DNA of 64,000 nucleotides from positions 1,116,001-1,180,000 of the forward strand of contig NZ_FNQB01000003.1 of assembly GCF_900107455.1 (NCBI RefSeq), read 5' to 3'. The notes under the pieces are model-generated. The model did not search any database. It was given only the letters and a program-made list of their open reading frames with translations, and was not told where the DNA came from. This DNA comes from Asanoa ishikariensis. Its GTDB lineage: Bacteria > Actinomycetota > Actinomycetes > Mycobacteriales > Micromonosporaceae. Of the stretch, positions 43,760-52,113 are shown piece by piece; the stretch's first letter is position 1; every line of letters begins with the position of its first letter. The translations under genes and the position numbers were made by a program.

Positions 43760-46700
43760 CTAGAACTGGGGATCTTTGGCGGCCTCGTTGCCGTGGAGGA
43801 CCTTGACTTGGGCGTCGGACATGGCACCCTGGCGGACCGATACGTCGTCGACGGCGCCGATCCAGGGGTCCCTGAGCTGGTCGTGCCACAGCGTGCGGCC
43901 GACAAGCAGCGGTCCCGACGAGGCCATCGGGACGAACCCGAGGGCCTGCGTGCCCACGCGTGCGCCATTGACGTAGAGGCGCAGCTGGTTACGCTGCGAG
44001 TCGTAGACACAGGTCAGGTGGGTCCAGACATCGGGCTCTGGGGGTAAGACCGAGCTGACGCTCGCGGTGGTGGAGCCGTTGACATCCTCGTCGGTGACGG
44101 CACACACCCACTTGCCGGAGGCGGTGGCCTTGATCCAGGCTCCGCTCTCGTGCACGCCGCGCTGTGACAGCACGGTGTTCTCGCCTTCGAACCGTTCGGG
44201 TGCGACCCAGGCGGACATGGTGAAGGACTGGTCGGTCCGCAGCACCTGCCTGTCCTGCCAGATGGTGGTCTGGTTGCCGTCCTCGTCCGGCGTGGTCAGT
44301 CCGGTCTTGGCGGCCGAGCGCCCCCATTCCTGGGTTGCCTGCCACGGTTCCGGGTTCTCCTCAGGGAAGAAGAGGCCGTCCAGATGCAGCCCCTTGTCTC
44401 GGTTGCCGGCCCCGATCTCGGCGCCGCGGGTCAGTGCCAGCCAGCGACCGAACGCCGTCCCGTCGCCGACGTCGCAGGTGTTGGCCAGGTCCTGGAGGTA
44501 GCAGGGTCGGGCGAGCTCGAATTCCCACCGTCCAACTTGGATCGGCGCCAGGAAGCCTGGCTCGTCGACGCCGCCGGAGCCGGGCTCCGACGCGAGCTGA
44601 CCGGTGAAGTCCTGGCCCACGAGTGCCCGGTCGAAGACCTGGACGTCGGCGATCTCGCCCTTGAAGTAGGAGTCGTTGATGCCGTAAAAGCGGCTGCGGC
44701 CGACCGCGACGACACCGTTGGCTATGTAACCGCCGCCACGGCTGGCGAGCCACGCGCTGGATGGAGTTACCGAGGAGACCAGCGCGCCGTTGACGTAGAG
44801 CTTGATCTTCTGGTCGAGCTCGTCCCAGACACCCGCGAGATGGGTCCACTGGCGCAGAGCTGTGGGACCGGTCGACGCGGCCTCGACGAAGGTTCCGCCG
44901 TCCTTGTCCGCGACCCGCATTCGGTAGCGGTCCGACCAGCAGTCGTACTGGAGCATGAAGGCGCTGGCGGCGTTCCCGTCGGCGGAGACTGCGGAGAGGT
45001 TGATGCAGCCGGCGTACGGGTCCACGCGCACCCACGCGGCCACGCTGAAGGAGGCCGAGGTGTTCACTGCCGGACCTGACGTGGTCGCCTGCGAGGATGT
45101 GCCGTTGAATCTGGCCGTCTGCCCGCCGACGAGGCGGATTCCGTCCGCCCAGGTCACGTTGCTCGCGGCAAGGGGAGTGTTGTAGCTCAGCGATGGTTGC
45201 CTGTCTTCCAACGCCTGAGTCTGGGTCTGCCCCGGGTATGTCTCCAGGCCCCAGTGGGCGACCGGTGGGGATGCGCGAGCGACCGTGATCTCTCTGGTAC
45301 CGAGGTTGCCGAGGTTGCCCGTCGCGTCGACGGAGCGGACCCACAGGACGTTCTGCCCGTACCTCGGCACCGTCAATGTGACCGCGGCGGTCTTGGTGGT
45401 GGTGCCGGTCGCGGTGACCTCCGTGGTGGGAGGGCTGGACCACCCGTAACGGAACTTGACCACGTCGGGGGTCGTCGTTGTGAAAGTGAAGGTAATCGGT
45501 GCGCCGGGTCCGGGTATCGCGCCGGGGGCGATCGTCGGGGCGGGCGGCACCGTGGTGTCGACGGCGAACTGACACCAGAGCGACCAACCGCTCCATTGCG
45601 AGTACGGCGCCGGGTCCACGGCGGTCACCCGGTAGGCGTAGGTCTTGTTCTTGACCACCGTCACCGCCGTGGTCGTCGCCCGCGCGTTCGCGGTGGCCGG
45701 CGCGTTGGCGGGTCCAGGCAGGCGCGCTGGATAGGTGTCCGTGACGGTGCCGATGCCGCCGGCCGGAACTTCGATCCACTCGTATGTGCCGGTCAGGGTC
45801 TGCCCGGAATCGGCGTCGGGATAGACCGCGGAGAACGTCGGGGTCAGCGTGCCGGTGGTCAGCACGCCCGAGGTCGGGCAATTCACTTGGGCGACTTGCA
45901 GGCCGGTGGGCTTGGCTGGTTTCGAGTCGTAGTCGACGACGAGCTTCGCGTCGGCTGGGAAGAACTTCTTCCACCGGTCCTGGGCGGTCTCCCACTCCCC
46001 GTTCTCGTTGCAGGCGCAGAACCCGACGGTGATGGTTGGCCAGCTTCCGTTCGCGGCCGTCTGCACCTGGCCGGTCACCGTGGAGCCGCTGAAATTCATG
46101 ATCATGTCGGGCTGCGGGGAGTCCGAGCAGCCCGAGCCTTCGTTGGCGTGTCCCTCGGCGGAGTCGAGCCAAGACTTGAGCCTCATTGACGACCAGGACG
46201 CCTTCATGGTGGCGTTGATGACCGGTGTCAGGAACATGTGCGCCCAGGTGTTGCCACAGGACCACGAGTGGTCGAGCTTCATCTGCACGTACGCCGACTC
46301 GATGTGCTTGCCGCTTAGCGACACCGAGCCGTTCGACGTCGGAAATTCGAAGAACGAGCGGAACCGCACGCCGGCGCAGGGGCCGTCGGGGCTCAGGCCG
46401 ACCCGGGCCACCGAGTAGTCAGTGTTGGTGCAGTTGTTGTTGGTCGCGTACGCCCATTTCGTCTTTGACACCGACCAGGCGGGGTCGACGAAGACCGGGT
46501 AGGTGACGCCTGCGCCCTGTAGCAGCGAGGCGTCCGGGATGATTTCCAGCGCGCCCCCGGCGGCGACGCGGGTCGCCACCGCCGAGGTACGCGCACCGTC
46601 ACCCGCGGCGAACGCCGTCGAGTCGGCCACGCCGTCGGTGCGGCCGGCTGCCAGGTCGCCGCCGGTTGGCCGCGACGAGTCCCACATCACCGCCGGCTCC

Positions 46701-47398
46701 GCCTCGGCCACCACCAGGGCGCCCGCCACGGCCATCAGCGATCCGTCCGCCACCTGCTGGACCTTCGCATCGCCGCCGACGGCGAGCGACAACGTCCGTA
46801 CGCGAGGATCGGCGGCCGCCGTCGCCGTCTTGACCACCAGGACGTGGGTGAACCCGGTGTGCGTCGCGCGGACCACCAGGTCGACGTCTGGCAGGACGCT
46901 CCGGTAGGTCGCGGAGTCTCCCGAGACGGTCGGGGCTGGGAGTTGGCCCGGCCAGGTCAGGCGCAGTGTCTTGCCGCCCCTAGTCAACGACACCAGCGGT
47001 GTGTCACCGCCCGCGGAGAACGCGACGTCGGCCACCGAGGCCGTCGGGCGCAGCAGCCGGTCGGCGCCTGCGCGCAGGTTCAGATCGACCGAAGCCCAGG
47101 ATCCGTCGGAGCGCCGGGTGCGTTGCGGCACGACCGCCGACTCGAAGGTCAGCCGACCGTCCGGCTGTGCGACCACCTGTGCGTACTCGGACTGCGATCC
47201 GCCAACCACCACCGACCGAGCGCAGGCGGCGGCGGTCGCCAAGGCGTCCTTCTCCGACTTCGCCACATCCGTACACGCCAGGGCCGCCGCGGCCAACGGG
47301 GACGAGATGACCGCCGGCACGAAGACGACGCCGGCCGCTATCGCCACCGCCACCGCCACCGATGCCCGCGACCACCGCTTGAAGAAACTGTCCACCAC
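43760..47398 (-). CDS. Secreted DNRLRE/LamG-domain protein 2, partner of RHS 2
   Basis: 1212 residues from the GTG at 47398 (GGGAGG at good spacing); an upstream in-frame ATG at 47428 includes that ribosome site. The signal peptide (VAVAVAIAAGVVFVPAVIS) and domain order match copy 1: DNRLRE-like (FVDPAWSVSKTKWAYATNN), Ig/Fn3-like, LamG (FSVAAWVRVDPYAGC) and LamG (FTMSAWVAPERFEGENTV). Many stretches are identical to copy 1 at protein level, indicating duplication or joint acquisition. RHS 2 begins 55 bp beyond its stop. Confidence 0.87.
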   Translation of the reverse strand: MVDSFFKRWSRASVAVAVAIAAGVVFVPAVISSPLAAAALACTDVAKSEKDALATAAACARSVVVGGSQSEYAQVVAQPDGRLTFESAVVPQRTRRSDGSWASVDLNLRAGADRLLRPTASVADVAFSAGGDTPLVSLTRGGKTLRLTWPGQLPAPTVSGDSATYRSVLPDVDLVVRATHTGFTHVLVVKTATAAADPRVRTLSLAVGGDAKVQQVADGSLMAVAGALVVAEAEPAVMWDSSRPTGGDLAAGRTDGVADSTAFAAGDGARTSAVATRVAAGGALEIIPDASLLQGAGVTYPVFVDPAWSVSKTKWAYATNNNCTNTDYSVARVGLSPDGPCAGVRFRSFFEFPTSNGSVSLSGKHIESAYVQMKLDHSWSCGNTWAHMFLTPVINATMKASWSSMRLKSWLDSAEGHANEGSGCSDSPQPDMIMNFSGSTVTGQVQTAANGSWPTITVGFCACNENGEWETAQDRWKKFFPADAKLVVDYDSKPAKPTGLQVAQVNCPTSGVLTTGTLTPTFSAVYPDADSGQTLTGTYEWIEVPAGGIGTVTDTYPARLPGPANAPATANARATTTAVTVVKNKTYAYRVTAVDPAPYSQWSGWSLWCQFAVDTTVPPAPTIAPGAIPGPGAPITFTFTTTTPDVVKFRYGWSSPPTTEVTATGTTTKTAAVTLTVPRYGQNVLWVRSVDATGNLGNLGTREITVARASPPVAHWGLETYPGQTQTQALEDRQPSLSYNTPLAASNVTWADGIRLVGGQTARFNGTSSQATTSGPAVNTSASFSVAAWVRVDPYAGCINLSAVSADGNAASAFMLQYDCWSDRYRMRVADKDGGTFVEAASTGPTALRQWTHLAGVWDELDQKIKLYVNGALVSSVTPSSAWLASRGGGYIANGVVAVGRSRFYGINDSYFKGEIADVQVFDRALVGQDFTGQLASEPGSGGVDEPGFLAPIQVGRWEFELARPCYLQDLANTCDVGDGTAFGRWLALTRGAEIGAGNRDKGLHLDGLFFPEENPEPWQATQEWGRSAAKTGLTTPDEDGNQTTIWQDRQVLRTDQSFTMSAWVAPERFEGENTVLSQRGVHESGAWIKATASGKWVCAVTDEDVNGSTTASVSSVLPPEPDVWTHLTCVYDSQRNQLRLYVNGARVGTQALGFVPMASSGPLLVGRTLWHDQLRDPWIGAVDDVSVRQGAMSDAQVKVLHGNEAAKDPQF

Positions 47399-47840
47399 GC
47401 CGTCCTCCCGCACTCCGAGCAGTGCCATGCGGGCAGGCTGCTACCGGCCCGTAGCCCTCGGCAAGATCCAGATGAGAGGTTGGCGACAACTCGCCACGTG
47501 CCCGTGGCGCTGGCCGTGGTTCCGGGAACCCCAGGTCGCCTGGCGGCTACGGCCCCAGGGACTCGACGACCGGCCGATGACCGTCGGTCAAGCACCGCCA
47601 GGTCGCGACCCGCTCAGCCGACCGCCACGCGGCCCAGCCGTCGGAACGTTTCCCGTGGCGGCACGCCCGCGGTGCCACGGCCAGCGGCTCGTCCAACGCC
47701 GCGACCTTCTCCAGCCACTCCCACGTCGGCCACCACTGAGGGCAGCAGACATAGCCGCCCGTCCTTATCGTGGCGGGATGACGTGAACGCTGCACGAGCA
47801 CGAGGACGACATCGTCGCCGCTTACAACGCCGGGCAGCCC
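47399..47840. promoter_or_regulatory. Upstream region of LamG 2, 442 bp
   Basis: Holds AACTCGCCA (47488-47496) then TGGCGCTGGC (47505-47514), the same two blocks as upstream of LamG 1, here 8 rather than 7 bases apart. Otherwise no gene is supported; the long plus-strand frame through here is Arg/Pro-rich shadow. Confidence 0.5.
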
Positions 47841-48062
47841 GTGGAGAAGATCGCCGCGAGGTTCGAGCTCGGCGCGGCGCGGGTGGAACTCATCGTCGAC
47901 CGGTGGCTGCCGCCCACGGCACTCCAAGTCCCCGGCACGGGAGTCCTGGTCGCCACCGGCATCAGGTTCCTCGCGGCATTCCTCATCGTGCTCGGGATCG
48001 TCGCCGCCATGGTGTCCCTCCCGATCCTGACGTCGCTGGCACCGCCGCGCGGTCGGTGGTAA
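47841..48062 (+). CDS. Small HTH-like plus single-helix membrane protein
   Basis: 73 residues from a GTG, with an in-frame extension back to 47787 that would need a CTG start. Including the extension, DIVAAYNAGQPVEKIAARFELG looks like a helix-turn-helix and is followed by VELIVDRWLPP and one C-terminal hydrophobic helix (FLAAFLIVLGIVAAMVSL). This pairing is uncommon. A hairpin follows the stop. No family recognised. Confidence 0.45.
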   Translation: MEKIAARFELGAARVELIVDRWLPPTALQVPGTGVLVATGIRFLAAFLIVLGIVAAMVSLPILTSLAPPRGRW

Positions 48063-48075
48063 CGGATCACCACGC

Positions 48076-48096
48076 GGCCCGCAGCTAGAGCGGGCC
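48076..48096 (+). terminator. Hairpin after the HTH-like gene
   Basis: GGCCCGC and GCGGGCC (7 bp) around a seven-base loop, 13 bases after the stop at 48062. Confidence 0.45.
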
Positions 48097-48248
48097 AGAC
48101 CCGCGACCTCGCGTACGAGCCGGGACTTCCCTACCCCTGCCTCTCCAATGACAAGGAACGTGCTGCCGCGGCCGGCGTCGCCCGCTCGGTCCAGCGTGCG
48201 GAGGAGTTGGAACTCCTCTTCGCGCCCCACTAGCAGCAGACAGAGCAT
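48097..48248 (-). pseudogene. Fragment of a LAL/LuxR-type AAA ATPase regulator
   Basis: A minus-strand frame begins MLCLLLVGREEEFQLLRTLD and continues with STFLVIGEAGVGKSRLVREV, the start of the STAND ATPase of large LuxR-family regulators with an intact Walker A (GEAGVGKS). After about 50 residues, similarity stops at the hairpin of the convergent gene. The remaining 800 or so residues of such a protein are missing. Confidence 0.55.
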
Positions 48249-48308
48249 CTGCCGCATTCCGCGATTACCCGGCCGCCTCGCTGCCCAGCCATCCATCGCA
48301 CCCGATTG

Positions 48309-48672
48309 TTATCTGGTCCTGTACCACTCGAAGAGGATGAAGCTGGTGGCGTTGCGGATCGACACCTCCAGCCGCTGACTCGAAGGCGGGGTGAGGCCGA
48401 GAGTGAACTGCGCGGTCGCCACGGTCTGCACTGGCGCGGTTGCGCTCACGCGGTATCACGCGGCTTCCCGCCCCCTCATACGAGGGACAGTGCCGCCCCA
48501 GGCGTCGGTTGGCCTCCGACCCGCGAGGCAACACGCTTACGCGAATGGGCTCCCCGTTGCACTCGACGACGGTCAGGTCCTGGGCCGACCAGCTCACGTT
48601 GCTCCGACTCGTCGCTACGCGTGCGGCTGCCGGCGCGACGGTGCGCCAATCATCAACCGCTGTCCTCACCAT
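48309..48672 (-). pseudogene. Possible frameshifted gene remnant
   Basis: From an ATG at 48672 one frame reads MVRTAVDDWRTVAPAAARVA and later SWSAQDLTVVECNGEPIRV. A second frame from a GTG at 48449 reads TAQFTLGLTPPSSQRLEVSI then NATSFILFEWYRTR to a stop at 48309. Both pieces look protein-like and lie in order, so a frameshift near 48450-48470 is likely. No family recognised. Confidence 0.35.
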
Positions 48673-49192
48673 CTGGGCTCGCCGCTGCGTGGCAGCCGGC
48701 GACCTGAGGCTGCCGCGCCCTTTCGTCCGTTGGGCGCCGCATGTACGCCCGGGTAGCCGCGATGAGGACCACGGCACCTACGAAGAAGTAGGCGTTGATC
48801 GCGATGCCGGCCCAGAACTCGCCGACAGAAATGTCCTGACTGCCCATGAACCCGCCGCGGCGCACGCCAGTGAGCATCACCGCGTTCTCGACCAAGCCGG
48901 GTACGCCGCGCACCACCAATAGGACAGTACCGATCCAGAGCGACGTCGAGATGACCCACCGGGGGACAGCCGCTCCCCACGGCCGCACGCTAGCCAGTGA
49001 AACGAGCGCACCGGCCGCCGCAACAGCGATGAGCACAACGTTGAAGGCGACGTACGCCGAGTAGCTCCACGGTCCACCGCCGGTCGGGTCCTCGCCGGGG
49101 TACACGACCGCCGCGACGTGCGAGAAGACGAAGGTCCCCAACCACGTCACCGCGGCGTACCCGGCTCGGCCGGACTTCCTCATTCCATCCAT
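48653..49192 (-). CDS. Polytopic membrane protein, unknown
   Basis: About 179 residues, four hydrophobic helices (YAAVTWLGTFVFSHVAAVVY, YVAFNVVLIAVAAAGALVSL, WVISTSLWIGTVLLVVRGV, AGIAINAYFFVGAVVLIAA). PGLVENAVMLTG and GFMGSQDISVGEFW form loops. The pattern resembles DUF3995-type proteins, but I am not sure. Start is ATG 49192 or 49183. Confidence 0.65.
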   Translation of the reverse strand: MDGMRKSGRAGYAAVTWLGTFVFSHVAAVVYPGEDPTGGGPWSYSAYVAFNVVLIAVAAAGALVSLASVRPWGAAVPRWVISTSLWIGTVLLVVRGVPGLVENAVMLTGVRRGGFMGSQDISVGEFWAGIAINAYFFVGAVVLIAATRAYMRRPTDERARQPQVAGCHAAASPDGEDSG

Positions 49193-49344
49193 GACCTGCA
49201 GCCAACCGTGTCGGCGGCCGGTCGGCCTCCCTCCCACGCGCCAGCACACTCCCCCGCGTGGGGGACCGGATTCACCCCTGGCCGGGAGGGCTTGGCACGC
49301 ACGTGCGCCAGATGCTGGTGCACGTCGGAACGAAGGGACGCATC

Positions 49345-49494
49345 ATGACCACCGCAGGACTCGAGCTGTCACCGTCACTGCTCGGTGACGGACGCCGGCC
49401 GGGAGAGCCGGCACCACCGGCCGGCCCACCGCCGGCGGCAACGAACCGCTGTGTTGACCTCAGCGGCGGAGACACCCGCTGCCCGGGTGGCTGA
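49345..49494 (+). CDS. Possible small peptide gene
   Basis: 49 residues from an ATG preceded by AAGGGA. Sequence is Pro/Gly/Ala-rich with two Cys in the C-terminal third (NRCVDLSGGDTRCPGG). A second overlapping frame to 49609 (DAANSMSVMAFAGSALFEVR) is also protein-like, so a frameshifted small gene is possible. Nothing nearby resembles peptide-modifying enzymes. Confidence 0.25.
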   Translation: MTTAGLELSPSLLGDGRRPGEPAPPAGPPPAATNRCVDLSGGDTRCPGG

Positions 49495-49636
49495 CGCCGC
49501 CAACTCGATGTCGGTCATGGCCTTCGCCGGCTCTGCTCTATTTGAGGTACGACGCGAGCACAGACATGACCTCGCCGCTGCGATCGACTCCGACATCGTG
49601 CCCCGATGAGTCATGCCGAGTGGGCCCACTGTTCGG

Positions 49637-50734
49637 TCAGTCGGAGAACGCTCGCAGGTGCAGTGGAGAGGCCACTGCGTCGGCGAACCATGGGTAGAAG
49701 TCGTTGCTCGGGTCGATGTCCGCCCGCACGACGTCGCACCAGTCTGGCTGGTCGAGGACCGACAGATAGCGCCGCACGATGTGGTCGCGCTCTTCGGCGG
49801 TGCATCCGCTTCGATGAGGGGCCTTGTCGGCAAGGTGGTGGGCGATGAAGGCAGCGGTGGTGTATCTGGCCGCGGTCGGCGCCTGTGCGGCGAGGTGAGT
49901 CGCGTGCGCGGTCAGGACGATGGGGGCCGGCGGGTAGTGCTCGAGGGTCATACCCACGCCGCCGCAGTCCCCCATGATTTTCAGCAGCCGGCCGGCGTGA
50001 TCCCACAGGTCGTCGTCGGCCTCACTGCTCAGCACCGCCTCGTGCAGGTGGGCCGCGGTCGCCAGCTGTCCGGCGAAGTAGCCGTTGAGGAAGTCGCCGT
50101 CGCACGCGTGGCGGAGCAACCATTCGCGGGCTGGGCCGTCGACGCCGCGTTGGCACAGTTGCTCGACGACGTACACCCGGCCCCAGCCCGCCACTCGTTG
50201 TGCCAGCCACAGCAGGGCTTCGGTGCCTGATACGCGACGCGAGAGGGCTTCGGTCGCTAACGGCCCGAACTGTTTCGACAGCAGGCCGATGGTCTGGATC
50301 AGCGGGATGTCTTCGTCGGTCCAGTCTGTGGCGAGCAGCGCCAGCCCGACGGTTGCCGAACACCGGTCGGTGGCGTGGCGCACGAGCCACCGGCCGGTCC
50401 GGCGTACCCGCTGGCGGTCCGCCCGCAACGCCGCCGCCGCGATGTGATCGTTGCGGTGGATCGGCACGTAGAGGTCGTGGAACGCGTCGGCGAGCTCGCT
50501 CGGCGGGGCATCGGTTCTGGCGAAGTGCTCGTCGAGGACGGCGGTGACGTCCGCGCCGTCGAGCCGGCGGTCACTGTGGCCCTTTAATCGCCGACCACTG
50601 TGGAGCGCGTCGTCCGGGTACGGCTCCCCGTCACGGGTAAGGACACCGTCCGGGTTGTCGCGGTGCAGCCGCAGGGCGTGGTCGAACAGAGTGGTCCGAG
50701 GTTCGAGCCCTTCAGGCTCGGTGGTCGCGCTCAC
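49637..50734 (-). CDS. Hypothetical helical protein
   Basis: 365 residues, mostly amphipathic helix, with regular His/Trp/Asp-rich segments (WLVRHATDRCSATVGLALLA, GLLSKQFGPLATEALSRR, WLAQRVAGWGRVYVVEQL). The pattern suggests HEAT-like helical repeats; no family recognised. The GTG start at 50734 has no ribosome site of its own but overlaps (GTGA) the stop of an 11-codon upstream frame. Confidence 0.7.
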   Translation of the reverse strand: MSATTEPEGLEPRTTLFDHALRLHRDNPDGVLTRDGEPYPDDALHSGRRLKGHSDRRLDGADVTAVLDEHFARTDAPPSELADAFHDLYVPIHRNDHIAAAALRADRQRVRRTGRWLVRHATDRCSATVGLALLATDWTDEDIPLIQTIGLLSKQFGPLATEALSRRVSGTEALLWLAQRVAGWGRVYVVEQLCQRGVDGPAREWLLRHACDGDFLNGYFAGQLATAAHLHEAVLSSEADDDLWDHAGRLLKIMGDCGGVGMTLEHYPPAPIVLTAHATHLAAQAPTAARYTTAAFIAHHLADKAPHRSGCTAEERDHIVRRYLSVLDQPDWCDVVRADIDPSNDFYPWFADAVASPLHLRAFSD

Positions 50735-50766
50735 CGGCGAACGGTGGTCTCAATTCTTTCGTTCAT
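50731..50766 (-). CDS. Eleven-codon upstream ORF coupled to the helical protein gene
   Basis: MNERIETTVRR from the ATG at 50766, stop overlapping the next GTG. TACTAT (minus strand, 50775-50780) is a good -10 eight bases before the ATG, so the peptide would be leaderless and could deliver ribosomes to the GTG. Confidence 0.4.
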   Translation of the reverse strand: MNERIETTVRR

Positions 50767-50800
50767 GGTTCAAGATAGTAACGCCATCGTGCGGGTCCGC

Positions 50801-50995
50801 TCAGATTGCGCCGGTCAGCTGCAGTGACTTCATCACAACCAGACCGAGCAGCAGTACGGTCATGGCGGTGTTCGTGGCCACATGCGTGGCCACCCGCCGC
50901 TGCTGCGGTGCGTAGGCCAGACCCGCGGCGACCGCACCGCCGACCAGTAGCCCTCCGAGGTGGCCCTCCCATGACGTGAAGCCGGCGGAGAGCAT
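50801..50995 (-). pseudogene. C-terminal fragment of a rhomboid protease
   Basis: 64 residues with SWEGHLGGLLVGGAVAAGLA, the last catalytic-His helix of rhomboid-family intramembrane proteases, then YAPQQRR and another helix. The rest of the protein, including the catalytic Ser (GxSG), is absent upstream. A truncated remnant. Confidence 0.6.
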
Positions 50996-51178
50996 CGTCT
51001 ACCCGCCGGTCCTCGATCGGTTCGACAGCCTCGGCATCGGAGCCCGATACGCCTGAAGGCTCGCGCAAGGAGCCGGTCATGGACCGACAACCAACACATC
51101 TGCTTTCATCTATGTGACGTGTGTCGTGTCCCCGCCGGAACACCCCTGTCCGGCCACGGCCACAGGTCAGGAGACACG

Positions 51179-51817
51179 ATGGTCCGCACCCTCAGGGCCG
51201 CGATCGCCATGGCAGCCACCACCGTGGCCACCCTCACGATCACCCTCACCGCGAGCCCCGCCGCCGCCACCCCACCGAGCATCCCCTCGTACAGCACCGC
51301 GTTGAGCCGGCTCAACGCGCTGACCGTCGCCGCCGAGTCCCACCACTCCACGTACAACCGTGACCTGTTCCCGCACTGGATCACCATCACCGGCGCCTGC
51401 AACACCCGAGAGCAGGTCCTCAAACGTGATGGCACCGGCGTCGTGGTCAACAGCAGCTGCGCCGCCACCTCCGGCAACTGGTACAGCCCCTACGACGGGG
51501 CCACCTGGACCGCGGCGTCCGACGTCGACATCGACCACATGGTCCCCCTCGCCGAGGCCTGGTCATCCGGCGCCTGGTCCTGGACCACCGCACGCCGCCA
51601 GACCTACGCCAACGACCTCGGCGGCCCCGAGCTCTGGGCGGTCACCGACAACGTCAACCAGTCCAAGAGCGACCAGGACCCCTCGACCTGGCAACCGTCA
51701 CTGTCCTCGTTCCGCTGCACCTACGCCCGCGCCTGGATCCAGGTCAAGTGGTACTACAGCCTGACCGTCGACAGCGCCGAAAAGACAGCTCTCAACGGCA
51801 TGCTCTCCACCTGCTGA
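51179..51817 (+). CDS. Secreted HNH-family nuclease (DUF1524/GmrSD-like)
   Basis: 212 residues; AGGAG before the ATG at 51179. Signal peptide (AAIAMAATTVATLTITLTAS, cleavage near AAA). Mature domain has the HNH-type core SDVDIDHMVPLAEAWSSGA (catalytic-type DH), the WSWTTARRQTYANDL helix and DNVNQSKSDQDPSTWQP, as in actinobacterial secreted HNH proteins. Disulfides are likely (NTREQV region Cys, SSCAAT, FRCTYA, LSTC). It likely digests extracellular DNA. Confidence 0.87.
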   Translation: MVRTLRAAIAMAATTVATLTITLTASPAAATPPSIPSYSTALSRLNALTVAAESHHSTYNRDLFPHWITITGACNTREQVLKRDGTGVVVNSSCAATSGNWYSPYDGATWTAASDVDIDHMVPLAEAWSSGAWSWTTARRQTYANDLGGPELWAVTDNVNQSKSDQDPSTWQPSLSSFRCTYARAWIQVKWYYSLTVDSAEKTALNGMLSTC

Positions 51818-51834
51818 CCGACACCCCTCCTTGC

Positions 51835-51852
51835 CCGCCCGTTTCCGGGCGG
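51835..51852 (+). terminator. Hairpin after HNH nuclease
   Basis: CCGCCCG and CGGGCGG (7 bp) around TTTC, 17 bases past the stop. Confidence 0.6.
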
Positions 51853-51970
51853 CCCACACATCCGGCCTCCGCGACGCAGCCCGTTGCCCGCGGCGGATGC
51901 GCAGGTCTGCCTGTTGGAGTTCGTGGGCAGTTGCATGGGACCACGGGCCGCTGTGTGAGCAGGAGACCCC

Positions 51971-52007
51971 GTGCGGTCCCGTTCCAGACGTGGGGACGGG
52001 ACCGCAC
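51971..52007. terminator. Long hairpin between convergent genes
   Basis: GTGCGGTCCCGT and its perfect complement (12 bp) enclose 13 bases. It lies between the HNH nuclease gene and the convergent membrane-protein gene. Confidence 0.6.
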
Positions 52008-52113
52008 CGTGTCAGCTCAGGGATTCGAGCGTAGGACGCCCAGCCGCTGGGCAGCCCGGCGGCGACGCTCGCCGCCCCCTGTACGAGGCGTCAGCCGGTC
52101 CTCGTCGGGCGCG

